The notes under the pieces were generated by a model. The model saw only the letters and a list, made by a program, of their open reading frames with translations. It made no database searches and was not told the DNA's origin. Below are positions 32,668-41,842 of a stretch of 64,000 bases of DNA, one piece after another. The stretch is from Micromonospora_G sp044901685 (GTDB lineage: Bacteria > Actinomycetota > Actinomycetes > Mycobacteriales > Micromonosporaceae). Numbering within the stretch: position 1 is the first letter of the stretch; each line of letters starts with the position of its first letter. The position numbers and the translations under genes are program-made. Where the stretch lies: assembly GCF_044901685.1 (NCBI RefSeq), contig NZ_JBJDPS010000008.1, positions 186,001 to 250,000 on the forward strand. Direction: 5' to 3'.

Positions 32668-34127
32668 GCGGGGCGGTTGGTGAAGAGGTCGCGGGCGGCG
32701 ACGTACTGGTCGCGGATGTGAGGGGCGGGGCGGGCGTCGTACTCCTGGGTGGAGTTGGCAGCCCAGGCCGGCGGCGCGTCGCCGCCGAGGGCGACCCAGG
32801 CGGCCTGGCGCGCTGCCCCGTCGGCGACGTACTCGCCGGGGGCGGGGACCAGGACCGGGCAGCCGAAGACCTCGGGCGCGATCCGGCGGACCGCCTCGGA
32901 ACGGGCGCCACCGCCGACCAGGATCACCCGATTGACCGTGGCACCCTGGGCGACCATCGCGTCCAGGCCGTCGGCGAGGCCGCAGAGCAGTCCCTCGACC
33001 GCCGCCCGCGCCAGGTGCGCCGGGGTCGAGGTGCGCAGGGTCAACCCGTGTACGGCGCCGGTCGCGAGTGGACGGTTCGGCGTCCGCTCCCCTTCCAGGT
33101 ACGGCACCAGCACCAACCCGTCCGCGCCGGCCGGAGCCGAGAGCGCCAGCCGGGCCAGTTCGTCGAGGTCGACGCCGAGCAGTTGGGCCGCCGCGTCCAG
33201 CACCCGGGCCGCGTTGAGCGTGGCGACCAGCGGCAGGAAGCGCCCGGTCGCGTCGGCGAACCCGGCCACCGCACCGGAACTGTCCTGTGACGGCGTCTCG
33301 GCCACACTGAACACGGTGCCCGAGGTGCCGATCGAGACGATGACATCGCCGGGCAGCGCGCCCACGCCGAGCGCCGCCGCGGCGTTGTCGCCGGTTCCCG
33401 GCCCGAGCGGGGCGCCGTTGGCGAGTTCGCCCGCCCGGCCCGCCGGATCGAGCACCGCCGGCACCAGCGGGCGCCGACCGAATGCCTGTTCCAGCAGGTC
33501 GAACCGGTATTCGCCGGTGCGCGGCGACCAGTAGCCGGTGCCACTGGCATCGCCCCGGTCGGTACGCAGCAGGTCCAGGTCCCCCGCGCCGCCGAGCCGC
33601 CAGGTGAGCCAGTCGTGCGGCAGGCAGACGGCGGCGGTCCGCTCGGCCGAGTGCGGTTCGTTCCGGGCCAGCCAGCGCAGCTTGGTGACGGTGAAGCTGG
33701 CCACCGGTACGCTGCCCACCGCCTCGGCCCAGGCCTGCCGGCCGGCCACCAGGTCGCCGACCCGGTCGCCGACCGATCCGCCGTCACCGGCCGAGCGGCC
33801 GGCGCTGCCCAGCTCCTCGATCAGCTCGGTGGCCGCCCCGGCCGACCGGGTGTCGTTCCAGAGCAGGGCGGGACGGACGACCCCGCCCTCCTCGTCCAGG
33901 CAGACCATGCCGTGCTGCTGGCCGGCGACCGAGGCGGCGGCGACGTCCGCCAGGCCGCCGGCCTGCGCCACGGCATCCTGCAACGCCTCCCACCACGCCT
34001 GCGGATCCACCTCGGTGCCGGCCGGATGGGCCGCCCGGCCGGAGCGGACCAGTTCACCGGTTTCCGCGTCGCGGATCATCACCTTGCACGACTGGGTCGA
34101 CGAGTCGACCCCGGCGACGAGCGCCAT
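32664..34127 (-). CDS. xylB: Xylulokinase
   Basis: A 487-residue FGGY-family kinase. The N-terminal phosphate-binding strand is VAGVDSSTQSCKVMIRD, followed by VAGQQHGMVCLDEEG, the second domain GTSGTVFSV and an adenosine motif VGGGARSEAVRRI. It phosphorylates D-xylulose made by XylA, feeding the pentose phosphate pathway. It is downstream of xylA in the same direction, but a 14-bp hairpin lies between them. Its stop codon is part of a palindromic repeat. Confidence 0.94.
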   Translation of the reverse strand: MALVAGVDSSTQSCKVMIRDAETGELVRSGRAAHPAGTEVDPQAWWEALQDAVAQAGGLADVAAASVAGQQHGMVCLDEEGGVVRPALLWNDTRSAGAATELIEELGSAGRSAGDGGSVGDRVGDLVAGRQAWAEAVGSVPVASFTVTKLRWLARNEPHSAERTAAVCLPHDWLTWRLGGAGDLDLLRTDRGDASGTGYWSPRTGEYRFDLLEQAFGRRPLVPAVLDPAGRAGELANGAPLGPGTGDNAAAALGVGALPGDVIVSIGTSGTVFSVAETPSQDSSGAVAGFADATGRFLPLVATLNAARVLDAAAQLLGVDLDELARLALSAPAGADGLVLVPYLEGERTPNRPLATGAVHGLTLRTSTPAHLARAAVEGLLCGLADGLDAMVAQGATVNRVILVGGGARSEAVRRIAPEVFGCPVLVPAPGEYVADGAARQAAWVALGGDAPPAWAANSTQEYDARPAPHIRDQYVAARDLFTNRPA

Positions 34128-34220
34128 CTCCGGCCTCCGTGGCTGGCTGAGGGGTGGTGGTCTAGCGAAGGTTGGTACGGACGGGACCCGGCGTGCGGAT
34201 CAACTCATGCCGGGCGGACA

Positions 34221-34255
34221 CGCTGACCGACCAGCGCCTATCTGGTCGGTCAGCG
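34221..34255 (-). other. Intercistronic hairpin between xylA and xylB
   Basis: Perfect 14-base arms (CGCTGACCGACCAG and its complement) around CGCCTAT lie in the 141-bp xylA-xylB gap, 13 bases after the xylA stop. No U-run follows in the direction of transcription. It could be a partial terminator or a 3' stabiliser of xylA mRNA. Confidence 0.8.
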
Positions 34256-34268
34256 CGGGCGCGGCTAG

Positions 34269-35456
34269 TCAGCGGGCGCCGAGCAGGTGCTCGACGGCGA
34301 GCTGGTTCAGCCGGACGAAGCCGAAGCCACGCCCCGACACCTCGGCGACGTCCAGGTCGTCGAAGGCGCTGCGGTCGGCGATCAGGTCGGCGTACGTCTC
34401 CCCCTCGGCCACGGTCGGGGTGGAGAGTTCGGTGACCTTGCTGGCGGCGAGCGCCTCCTGCACCTCCGGGTCGGCGCGGAACGCCGCCGCCCGCTCCTTC
34501 AGCAGCAGGTAGGTGCGCATGTTCGCGGCGGCCGACGCCCACACGCCGTCGAAGTTCTCGGTCCGGGACGGCTTGTAGTCGAAGTGGCGCGGGCCCTGGT
34601 AGGCCGGGGCACCCTCCGGGCCGCCGAACTCGAGCAGGTCGACCAGGGCGAACGAGTTCATCAGGTCACCGTGACCGAAGACCAGGTCCTGGTCGTACTT
34701 GATGCCGCGCTGGCCGTTCAGGTCGAGGTGGAACAGCTTGCCGGCCCAGAGCGCCTGGGCGATGCCGTGCGCGTAGTTGAGTCCGGCCATCTGCTCGTGC
34801 CCGGTCTCCGGGTTGAGGCCGACCAGCTCCGGGTGCTCCAACTCGTTGATGAACGCCAGGGCGTGCCCGACGGTGGGGAGCAGGATGTCGCCGCGCGGCT
34901 CGTTCGGCTTCGGCTCGATCGCGAACCGGATGTCGTAGCCCTTGTCCAGGACGTACTGCGAGAGCAGGTTGACCGCCTCGCGGTAGCGGTCGAGGGCGGC
35001 ACGGATGTCCTTGGCGACGTCGTACTCCGAGCCCTCCCGGCCACCCCACATCACGAAGGTCTTGGCACCCAGCTCGGCGGCGAGGTCGACGTTGCGCAGC
35101 ACCTTGCGCAGGGCGAACCGGCGTACGTCCCGGTCGTTGCTGGTGAACCCGCCGTCCTTGAAGATCGGGTGGGTGAAGAGGTTGGTGGTGACCATCGGCA
35201 CCACCAGGCCGGTCTCGTCCAGCGCCTTGCGGAAGCGGCTGATGTGGTGGTCCCGGGCGGCGTTGTCGGAGCCGAACGGGATCAGGTCGTCGTCGTGGAA
35301 CGTGATCCCGTAGGCACCCAACTCGGAGAGCTTGTGCACCGCCTCGACCGCGTCCAGCGGGGCGCGGGTGGCGTCACCGAACGGGTCGCGGGCCTCCCAG
35401 CCCACGGTCCAGAGGCCAAAGGAGAACTTGTCGGCGCGAGTGGGTGAGGCAGCCAT
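34269..35456 (-). CDS. xylA: Xylose isomerase
   Basis: A 395-residue class I xylose isomerase of the actinobacterial type (about 388 residues in Streptomyces). Motifs: FHDDDLIPFG, VTTNLFTHPIFKDGGFTSND, WGGREG, the metal-binding IEPKPNEPRGD and HLDLNGQRGIKYDQD. GGAGG precedes the ATG. It converts D-xylose to D-xylulose in the cytoplasm. The gene is divergent from a ROK regulator across 74 AT-rich bases, the usual xylA/xylR layout. Confidence 0.96.
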   Translation of the reverse strand: MAASPTRADKFSFGLWTVGWEARDPFGDATRAPLDAVEAVHKLSELGAYGITFHDDDLIPFGSDNAARDHHISRFRKALDETGLVVPMVTTNLFTHPIFKDGGFTSNDRDVRRFALRKVLRNVDLAAELGAKTFVMWGGREGSEYDVAKDIRAALDRYREAVNLLSQYVLDKGYDIRFAIEPKPNEPRGDILLPTVGHALAFINELEHPELVGLNPETGHEQMAGLNYAHGIAQALWAGKLFHLDLNGQRGIKYDQDLVFGHGDLMNSFALVDLLEFGGPEGAPAYQGPRHFDYKPSRTENFDGVWASAAANMRTYLLLKERAAAFRADPEVQEALAASKVTELSTPTVAEGETYADLIADRSAFDDLDVAEVSGRGFGFVRLNQLAVEHLLGAR

Positions 35457-35494
35457 CGATGACCTCCACGTAACATCCTTGATTTGTTTATCCG

Positions 35495-35524
35495 TTGAAT
35501 TATTTGACCGACCTATGGCATTGT
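35495..35524 (+). promoter_or_regulatory. Candidate promoter of the ROK regulator
   Basis: TTGAAT and CATTGT are 18 bases apart, and CATTGT ends six bases before the GTG start, so a leaderless mRNA is possible. The 74-bp region is unusually AT-rich (TTGTTTAT, TTGAATTAT, TTGACC) and probably also holds the xylA promoter and regulator sites. Confidence 0.4.
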
Positions 35525-35530
35525 CAAGAC

Positions 35531-36892
35531 GTGACGCACCCCGGCAGCGGCCAGGTGGGTACGGCGGGCACGGCCGTACGCCAGGCGAGCCTGCGTGAGC
35601 ACAACCTGGCCCTGGTGCTGCGGCACATCACCCTCTCCGAGCGCCCACCGTCCCGCGCCGACCTCGCCAACGCCACCGGGCTGACCCGGGCCACCGTCTC
35701 CGCCCTGGTCGACGACCTGATCGGCGGGAACCTGGTGACCGAGGTCGACCCGGCACCCCGTACCGGCGCCGGCCGTCCCGCGCTCGGTCTGGTGCTGGCG
35801 ACCGACGGCCCCGCCGGACTCGGCCTGGAGATCAACGTCGACTACCTGGCCGCCTGCGTGGTTGACCTGACCGGAGCGGTACGGCACCGCGCCATCCGCC
35901 GGGTCGACCTGCGCCCGGTCCCGCCCGACGAGGTGCTCGCCGATCTCGGCGATCTGGCCGCCACCGCCCTGGCCGAGGCGTCCCGGCAGCGCCTGCTGCT
36001 CGCCGGCACCGCGCTGGCCGTGCCGGGTCTGGTCACCTCCACCGGCGTGGTGCGACTGGCCCCGAACCTGGGCTGGCGCGACGTGGACCTGGCCGCCGCG
36101 CTCGACGCCCACCCCGCCCTCACCGGACACCGACCGGCCGCCCCGGGACAACCGGGCGCTCCGTCCGGACCACGGACCAGCGGTGACCCGACCGGGCAGG
36201 GGACCAGCGGCGTCAGGGTTCCGACCGGACAGCGGGCCGATGGTGGCGGCTGGTTGACCATCGACAACGAGGCCAACCTGGCGGCGCTCGGCGAGTTGCA
36301 CGCCGGACCACCCGGCCCGGCGACGTTCCTCTACGTCTCCGGCGAGATCGGTATCGGCGCCGGGATCGTGCTGCACGGTGCCCTGTTCCGGGGGGCCCGG
36401 GGCTGGAGCGGCGAGCTCGGCCACCTCCCGGTCCACCCGTCCGGGCGGTGGTGCCGCTGCGGCGCCCAAGGCTGCCTGGAGCAGTACGCCGGCCAGGAGG
36501 CAATCCTCACCGGCGCCGGCCTGGCCGGACAGGGGTTGCCCGCCGACGCGGCGATCGCCCGGCTGGCCGAATTGGCAAAGGCCGGTGACCAGGCCGCGAG
36601 CGGGGCGCTCGCCGAGGCGGGAGCCGCGCTCGGTGTGGCCGTGGCGGGTGTGATCAATCTGCTGGACCTGGACACGGTGGTACTCGGCGGGATCTACGCA
36701 CCGCTGGCAAGCTGGCTCGGCCCGCCGATCGAGGCGGAGATCCGGCAGCGGGTGCTCACCGCCGCCTGGTCACCGGTGACCGTACGTCCGTCGTTGCTCA
36801 CCCGGGACGCCGCCGTGCTCGGCGCCGCCGGCTCGGTGGTCCGCGCGGTCCTCGCCCACCCCGCCCACTGGCTCACCCCACCACCCGCCTGA
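35531..36892 (+). CDS. xylR: ROK-family regulator of xylose genes (XylR type)
   Basis: A 453-residue protein from GTG (VTHPGSGQVG); a TTG 36 bases earlier lies inside the promoter and is less likely. The N-terminal winged HTH (RADLANATGLTRATVSALVDD) precedes a ROK kinase-like domain with the ROK signature GELGHLPVHPSGRWCRCGAQGCLEQY, whose HxGCxxxxGCxCxxxGC-type cysteines bind zinc. Residues about 205-245 are a Gly/Pro-rich insertion (RPAAPGQPGAPSGPRTSG) absent from ordinary XylR. It probably represses xylA and itself until xylose is present. Confidence 0.9.
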   Translation: MTHPGSGQVGTAGTAVRQASLREHNLALVLRHITLSERPPSRADLANATGLTRATVSALVDDLIGGNLVTEVDPAPRTGAGRPALGLVLATDGPAGLGLEINVDYLAACVVDLTGAVRHRAIRRVDLRPVPPDEVLADLGDLAATALAEASRQRLLLAGTALAVPGLVTSTGVVRLAPNLGWRDVDLAAALDAHPALTGHRPAAPGQPGAPSGPRTSGDPTGQGTSGVRVPTGQRADGGGWLTIDNEANLAALGELHAGPPGPATFLYVSGEIGIGAGIVLHGALFRGARGWSGELGHLPVHPSGRWCRCGAQGCLEQYAGQEAILTGAGLAGQGLPADAAIARLAELAKAGDQAASGALAEAGAALGVAVAGVINLLDLDTVVLGGIYAPLASWLGPPIEAEIRQRVLTAAWSPVTVRPSLLTRDAAVLGAAGSVVRAVLAHPAHWLTPPPA

Positions 36893-36926
36893 CCCCACCC
36901 AGGATGGGGAGACCAGGGGTGCCGGG

Positions 36927-38429
36927 TCAGTAGGCGCCTCGGCTGTTGATCACCGCGCCGAAGGTCTTCCAAAGGATGGTGAGGTCGGCGGCGAGGGACC
37001 AGTTCTCCACGTAGTAGAGGTCCAGGCGGATGCCGTCCTCCCAGGTGAGGTCGGAGCGACCGCTGACCTGCCAGAGGCCGGTCATGCCGGGCTTGACCAG
37101 CAGGCGGCGGGCCACGTCGCCGTCGTAGCGGGCCACCTCGGAGGGGAGCGGCGGACGCGGACCGACCAGACTCATGTGGCCGAAGAGGACGTTCGCGAGC
37201 TGCGGCAACTCGTCCAGCGACCACTTGCGCAGGAACTTGCCCACCCGGGTCACCCGTGGGTCGTCGCGCATCTTGAACATCAGGCCGTCGGTCTCGTTCC
37301 GCGCGGTCAACTCGGCGAGCAGGGCGTCCGCGTTGGTGACCATGGTGCGGAACTTGTAGACGCCGAACTCCTCGCCGCCCTGGCCCACCCGGATCTGCCG
37401 GAAGATCACCGGTCCCCGGCTGTCCAGCTTGATGGCGAGCGCCAGCACGGCCAGCAGCGGCAGCGCCAGGGTGAGCGCGGCGAGCGCGGCGGCCCGGTCC
37501 ACGAAACCCTTGACCACCTTGCGGGCGCCCCGGAACTCGGGTGCCTCCACGTGGATCAGCGGCAGCCCGGCGACCGGCGTGGTGTGGATGCGCGGGCCGG
37601 CGACGTCGGTCAGCGCGGGCGCCAGCACCAGGTCGATGCCGGTCCCTTCGAGCTGCCAGCCGAGCCGGCGCAGGCGGGTCGCGGTGAGTTCGCTGGACGC
37701 GGTCACCGCGACCGTGTCGGCCCCGCTGGCGACGGCGGCGTCGGCCACGCCGCGCAACGAACCGACCACCGGTACGTCACCGAGTCGCTGCGGCACCGGG
37801 GCGAGCAGCGCGTCCGGGATGCAGGCGCCGACCACCTCGTAGCCGGCGTGCGGCTCGCGACGCAACGTGTGCACCAGCTCCAACACGTGCGGAGTGTCAC
37901 CGACCACCAGCACCTGCCGGGCCCAGCCGGTCCCCCGGGCACGGGCCCGGTGCAGCCGCTTACGGGTGGCGAACCGGGCGATCACCAGGCCGACCGTGCC
38001 GACCGCGAACGAGATGCCGAGGAACCCCCGGGAGACCCCCACGTCGGCGATGTAACCGGCGATCGCCACCCCACCGGCCAGCCGGAGACTGGCCGCGGTC
38101 ACCCGCCGGTACTCGTCGGCGCCGTAGCCGAGCACCCGGTCGTCGTAGCAGCGCAGTCCGCGCAGCGACAGCAGCCAGACCAGCACCAACGCCGGCGCGA
38201 TGACAACGTACGAGATGTCCGAACCGCGAGGATCGTCGCCGCCGAAGCGGGCGAAGTAGCCGACCAGCACCGCGATGCCGAGCACAAAGGTGTCGAAGAT
38301 GACGGTGGTTCGGAGGTACGCCCGTTGCCGCGATCTGGTCGTGACAGCGGACGCCCCCGGCGGCATTTCCGGAGGCATCGTCGCGGAGCTCAGCAGTGTT
38401 GCCGACGTCACCGGCCCCTCCCAGCTCAC
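36927..38429 (-). CDS. Exopolysaccharide polyprenyl glycosylphosphotransferase
   Basis: About 500 residues from GTG; another GTG six codons in follows GGGAGGGG and is an equal choice. Four N-terminal membrane helices and a CoA-binding-like middle domain precede the catalytic bacterial sugar transferase domain. Its motifs are FRQIRVGQGGEEFGVYKFRTM, SLDELPQLANVL and MSLVGPRPP. It transfers a sugar-1-phosphate to undecaprenyl phosphate at the membrane, the first step of exopolysaccharide or glycan assembly. No other polysaccharide genes are next to it here. Confidence 0.9.
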   Translation of the reverse strand: MSWEGPVTSATLLSSATMPPEMPPGASAVTTRSRQRAYLRTTVIFDTFVLGIAVLVGYFARFGGDDPRGSDISYVVIAPALVLVWLLSLRGLRCYDDRVLGYGADEYRRVTAASLRLAGGVAIAGYIADVGVSRGFLGISFAVGTVGLVIARFATRKRLHRARARGTGWARQVLVVGDTPHVLELVHTLRREPHAGYEVVGACIPDALLAPVPQRLGDVPVVGSLRGVADAAVASGADTVAVTASSELTATRLRRLGWQLEGTGIDLVLAPALTDVAGPRIHTTPVAGLPLIHVEAPEFRGARKVVKGFVDRAAALAALTLALPLLAVLALAIKLDSRGPVIFRQIRVGQGGEEFGVYKFRTMVTNADALLAELTARNETDGLMFKMRDDPRVTRVGKFLRKWSLDELPQLANVLFGHMSLVGPRPPLPSEVARYDGDVARRLLVKPGMTGLWQVSGRSDLTWEDGIRLDLYYVENWSLAADLTILWKTFGAVINSRGAY

Positions 38430-38652
38430 TCAGTTGCGGCCCGACATAATCGCCGATCCTCCCCATCGGACCCGCAGAGCCGGGACGCACCTCGAACATC
38501 TTCACCTACGGATCCGATTACCGAGAGCTTCGGACAGATTACTGTCACTTCCCCTGAGTCCGGGGATCCGCCGGGCGTACCCTAACCCCCGGCCCGCACT
38601 CTCCGCCTCGGTGGATCGCAGGATGTCCGGGCGTACGGGCGACGTTTCGCCG

Positions 38653-38685
38653 GACGACCGGTCGGTGATCGGCCGACCGGTCGTC
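38653..38685 (-). terminator. Hairpin terminator after the VWA gene
   Basis: Perfect 13-base arms (GACGACCGGTCGG and its complement) around a 7-base loop begin five bases after the VWA stop codon, in its direction of transcription. Confidence 0.7.
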
Positions 38686-38690
38686 GCAGC

Positions 38691-40463
38691 TCACTTGATC
38701 GTCGCTGGCCGCAGCGCGATGGCCTGGAGGAAGATGTCGCCGATTTTGGCGGGGTCCTCGGTGACAAAGACACCACCGCCGGTCACCTTGGTGATCGCGT
38801 CCAACTCGCCCCGGTTGACGCCGTTTCCGATGCCGATAATCACCATTTGGATTGGTTTCTCCGGGTCCGCCGCCGCCTTCAGATCGGCCAGCAGCTTCTC
38901 CTGGGTGATGCCGTTCGGGTCCTCGTTCTCCCCGTCGGTCAACATGACCACCGAGTTGACCCTGCCCGGCTCCCACCCGTCCTGCACCGTCTTGTACGCG
39001 GCGAGCACGGTGTCGTAGAGCCCGGTGCTGCCGTTCTGCTTCGGTTTGACCCCGGCGAGGGCACTCTTGAGCTGGCCCCGGTTGCTGGTCAGCGGGCCGA
39101 TCGGGACCAGTTCCCGGTAGTCGCGCGCACCCACCAGCTCGGTGGAGAAGGTCCAGAGTCCGACCGCCCACGACTCGTCGAACAGGTCCAGCCCGCCCTG
39201 GGCGGCAGCCAGGGTGACCTGCGCCCGGGTGGCGTTGTTGGCGGTCGGCACCTTCTCCAGCATCGAGCCGGAGACGTCGATCACCGCGAGCATCCGCGAC
39301 GGCAGGGTGATCGCGGTCCAGGTGGCGAGCGCCTTGCCGAGCACGGCCGGATCCAACCCGCCGGCGGCCTTGCCACCCGCCGCCGAGGCGGAGCTGGACG
39401 GGGTGCCGGCCGGGACGGACGCGCCCTGGGGGGCGGCGAAGCCCTCGCCCCAGGTGCCGTCGGAGGCGCGCAGGTGCTGCTTGGCGAGATGGTCGCGGAA
39501 GCCGTTCTCGGTGAGCACCTTGAACAGGCCCTGCGCCGCCGCCGACCGGGCCGGTTCGATACCGGGCATCACCGCGTACGGGTAGTCCAGCGACATCGCG
39601 GCCGGCTCGACGTACAGCGCGGCGAGCGGGATCGGCGGCTGCTTGGCGTTGTACTCGATGACGTCTTCCTCGGAGAGCGGTGCCGCGCTCAGCCCGGCGG
39701 CGATCGCGGCCGAGTCGGTGCCCCGGGGGAACTTCGCCAGCATGTCCTGGCGCACCGCCGAGCGACCGGTGGCGAGTGCGCGCAGCGCGGAGGTGGTGGC
39801 CTGTTGTCCCCTGGCGCCCCCGGCGGCACCGGCGGCGGCGCCGAGCGCGAGCAGCCCGGAGAGCCCGGCCGAGTCCCGGGTCGGGTCGACGATGCCGGTC
39901 TTCAGCTTGGTCCCGGTGGTCACCTGGGTCAGCAGGTCGGCCCAGGTGATCTTCTTCTCCGGCCAACCGACCGAGCTGGCGATCGGCTGCGGCATGGCGA
40001 CCACCACCGGGCTGCGGGCGATCGAGGCGTTGTTGGTCGGCGCGAAGCCGGCCGCCTCGGAGCTGAGTCGGAGCAACCAGGTGCTGGAGTCCGGCACCCA
40101 GACGTCCGGCGACACCGCGGCGCCGGGCGCCTGCCCGACACCGGAGAGCGACACACCGTGCTGGCCGGCGAGGATGGCGGCCACGTCGGCCGACTCGCTG
40201 GCGGTGACGTCGACCGCGACGCAGACCCCCTCGGCGGCGGCACCGTTCTCCGACCACTGGGCGGCGGCGGCCTGCACCGCCGGTGCGATCTCCGGGGCGG
40301 CCGCGACGGTCAGCTTGAGCTGGCCGGTGCAGGCGGGCTCCGAGAGCTTCCGGTAACCGAACCACGCTCCCGCCACGACAAGGACAAGCGCCATCGCCGC
40401 TGCGATGGCGCCTGCTCCACGAATACTGCTACGCATACGATGGCGGCCCGACACGATGACCAT
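38691..40463 (-). CDS. Solute-binding / von Willebrand A chimera
   Basis: A 590-residue protein; an ATG nine codons in (MRSSIRGAG) is an alternative start. An N-terminal membrane helix (about 18-36) anchors it; there is no lipobox. Residues about 48-340 form a periplasmic-binding-like domain (LKLTVAAAPEIAPAVQ, PVVVAMPQPIA, YPYAVMPGIEP) as in substrate-binding proteins of molybdate/sulfate type. After an Ala/Ser/Gly linker, residues about 385-585 form a VWA domain with an intact MIDAS (DVSGSM, then T and MLTDGEN). The fusion is known in actinobacteria as a substrate-binding and VWA protein. The ligand and partner are unknown. It probably faces outward from the membrane. Confidence 0.86.
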   Translation of the reverse strand: MVIVSGRHRMRSSIRGAGAIAAAMALVLVVAGAWFGYRKLSEPACTGQLKLTVAAAPEIAPAVQAAAAQWSENGAAAEGVCVAVDVTASESADVAAILAGQHGVSLSGVGQAPGAAVSPDVWVPDSSTWLLRLSSEAAGFAPTNNASIARSPVVVAMPQPIASSVGWPEKKITWADLLTQVTTGTKLKTGIVDPTRDSAGLSGLLALGAAAGAAGGARGQQATTSALRALATGRSAVRQDMLAKFPRGTDSAAIAAGLSAAPLSEEDVIEYNAKQPPIPLAALYVEPAAMSLDYPYAVMPGIEPARSAAAQGLFKVLTENGFRDHLAKQHLRASDGTWGEGFAAPQGASVPAGTPSSSASAAGGKAAGGLDPAVLGKALATWTAITLPSRMLAVIDVSGSMLEKVPTANNATRAQVTLAAAQGGLDLFDESWAVGLWTFSTELVGARDYRELVPIGPLTSNRGQLKSALAGVKPKQNGSTGLYDTVLAAYKTVQDGWEPGRVNSVVMLTDGENEDPNGITQEKLLADLKAAADPEKPIQMVIIGIGNGVNRGELDAITKVTGGGVFVTEDPAKIGDIFLQAIALRPATIK

Positions 40464-40637
40464 CTTGCGTTAACGAGTGGACACAATGCCAGTCGGGATC
40501 GGTTGAAAGTTACGCAGGAGATGCAGATCGTCGGTCAAATTTCACAGCGCGTAGTTGATCGACGGCAAACTGTCCAGTAATTCGCCCAGCAGATCAGCTT
40601 CCACACCGTTGGTTTCCAACCACGGCATGTCGCTCAT

Positions 40638-40666
40638 TTGACATCGCGTACGCGATAAGCATTTAT
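40638..40666 (+). promoter_or_regulatory. Strong promoter-like sequence with a palindrome in the spacer
   Basis: TTGACA is followed 17 bases later by ATTTAT; TATGCT overlaps just beyond. The spacer contains ATCGCGTACGCGAT, a perfect 14-base palindrome (40643-40656). On the plus strand the promoter points into the 3' end of the leftward lactonase gene; on the minus strand the AT-rich block could serve the VWA gene. The palindrome should be a regulator site. Confidence 0.5.
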
Positions 40667-40699
40667 GCTGGTAAAAATTATCACCGTCGTCGAACGCCC

Positions 40700-41767
40700 T
40701 CACCGGCTCGTGGACCGCGTGCCCGCCAGCGGTCCCAGCACGCAGGTCGGGCTCGGCACCGCCACCGAGCCGGCCGGTTCGGGCACCCCACCACCCGGGT
40801 CTAGGACAAACACACTGACCACATCGGACCGTTCGTCGGCGACGTAGAGGTGTGCGCCGATCAATGCGAAATGTCTCGGCCAGGTGCCGCCGGTGGCCAC
40901 CTCGGTCACGTATCGGGGCACCTCCGCGTCGAGTGCGAACACCGAGATCGTGCCCACACCCCGGTTCGCGAGGTAGAGATAACGGCCATCGGCGGCCACC
41001 GCGATCTCGGAGGGCTGGACCAGCCCGTGCCGGGCGCTCGCCGCGACCCGCCCGCGTTCCCGCAGCGTGCCGGCCTCCCAGGTGAACGCCACGACGGTCG
41101 CGTCCAGCTCCCCGGCCAGGTAGCACCGCCGCCCGTCGGGATGCCGGGCCAGGTGCCGGGGCCCGGTGCCGGGCCGGGTCCGGATCGCCGGTTCACGGGG
41201 CAGCAGCCGTCCACCGGAGGCGTCGACCCGGTACCGGTAGACGGTGTCCGTGCCGAGGTCCACCGCGAGCAACGACGCGTCGTCCGGGTCCGGCGAGACC
41301 ATGTGGGCGTGCGCCCGTTCCTGCCGGTCCTGGTCGGGACCATGTCCGTCGTGCACCCGCAGGTCGGTCCGCTCACCCGGCACCCCGGCAAGATCCAACG
41401 GGTGTACGGCGACACTGCCCCCGCCGTAGTTGGCGCTGAACAGGTGCCGGCCGTCCGGCGCGACCGCGAGATGGCACGGGCTGTCGCCACCGGTGGACCA
41501 ACTGCCGAGCGAACGCAGGCCGGTGCCGTCCTCGTCGACCGCCCAGGCGCTGACCGTACCCTCGGTCAGCTCGTTGACCGCGTACAGCACGGGCAGGCTC
41601 GGGTGCCGGGCCAGAAAGGACGGAGACCCGGTCGGCGCCACCGTGCCGAGCGGTTCGAGCGCGCCGCTGACCGGGTCCCGGCGTACCGCGACGACGCCGT
41701 CCCCGCGCCCACCGCTCGCCGCGGTGTAACAGCCCAGGTAGAGGATCTCACCGCCGCCAGTCGTCAT
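40700..41767 (-). CDS. Lactonase-family beta-propeller protein
   Basis: A 355-residue protein of the 6-phosphogluconolactonase (Pgl/lactonase) family, with GGAG before its ATG. Seven propeller blades can be traced by motifs such as GSPSFLARHPSLPVLYAVNE, SPCHLAVAPDGRHLFSANYGGG, GPRHLARHPDGRRCYLAGE and PSEIAVAADGRYLYLANRG. The family hydrolyses sugar lactones in some members, but many are uncharacterised. No signal peptide is seen. A diverged palindrome copy lies upstream. Confidence 0.85.
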   Translation of the reverse strand: MTTGGGEILYLGCYTAASGGRGDGVVAVRRDPVSGALEPLGTVAPTGSPSFLARHPSLPVLYAVNELTEGTVSAWAVDEDGTGLRSLGSWSTGGDSPCHLAVAPDGRHLFSANYGGGSVAVHPLDLAGVPGERTDLRVHDGHGPDQDRQERAHAHMVSPDPDDASLLAVDLGTDTVYRYRVDASGGRLLPREPAIRTRPGTGPRHLARHPDGRRCYLAGELDATVVAFTWEAGTLRERGRVAASARHGLVQPSEIAVAADGRYLYLANRGVGTISVFALDAEVPRYVTEVATGGTWPRHFALIGAHLYVADERSDVVSVFVLDPGGGVPEPAGSVAVPSPTCVLGPLAGTRSTSR

Positions 41768-41842
41768 CCGCCACTCCGTCCACCATTCACCGGACTCCGC
41801 CCGCCGACCGTACCCGCGGTAGCCGCCCCCCGCCCGCCCCCA

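Noticed and set aside
40665..40847. 60-codon frame after the TTGACA promoter
   Set aside because: Its ATG overlaps the -10 region and the frame is the antisense of the lactonase gene's 3' end.
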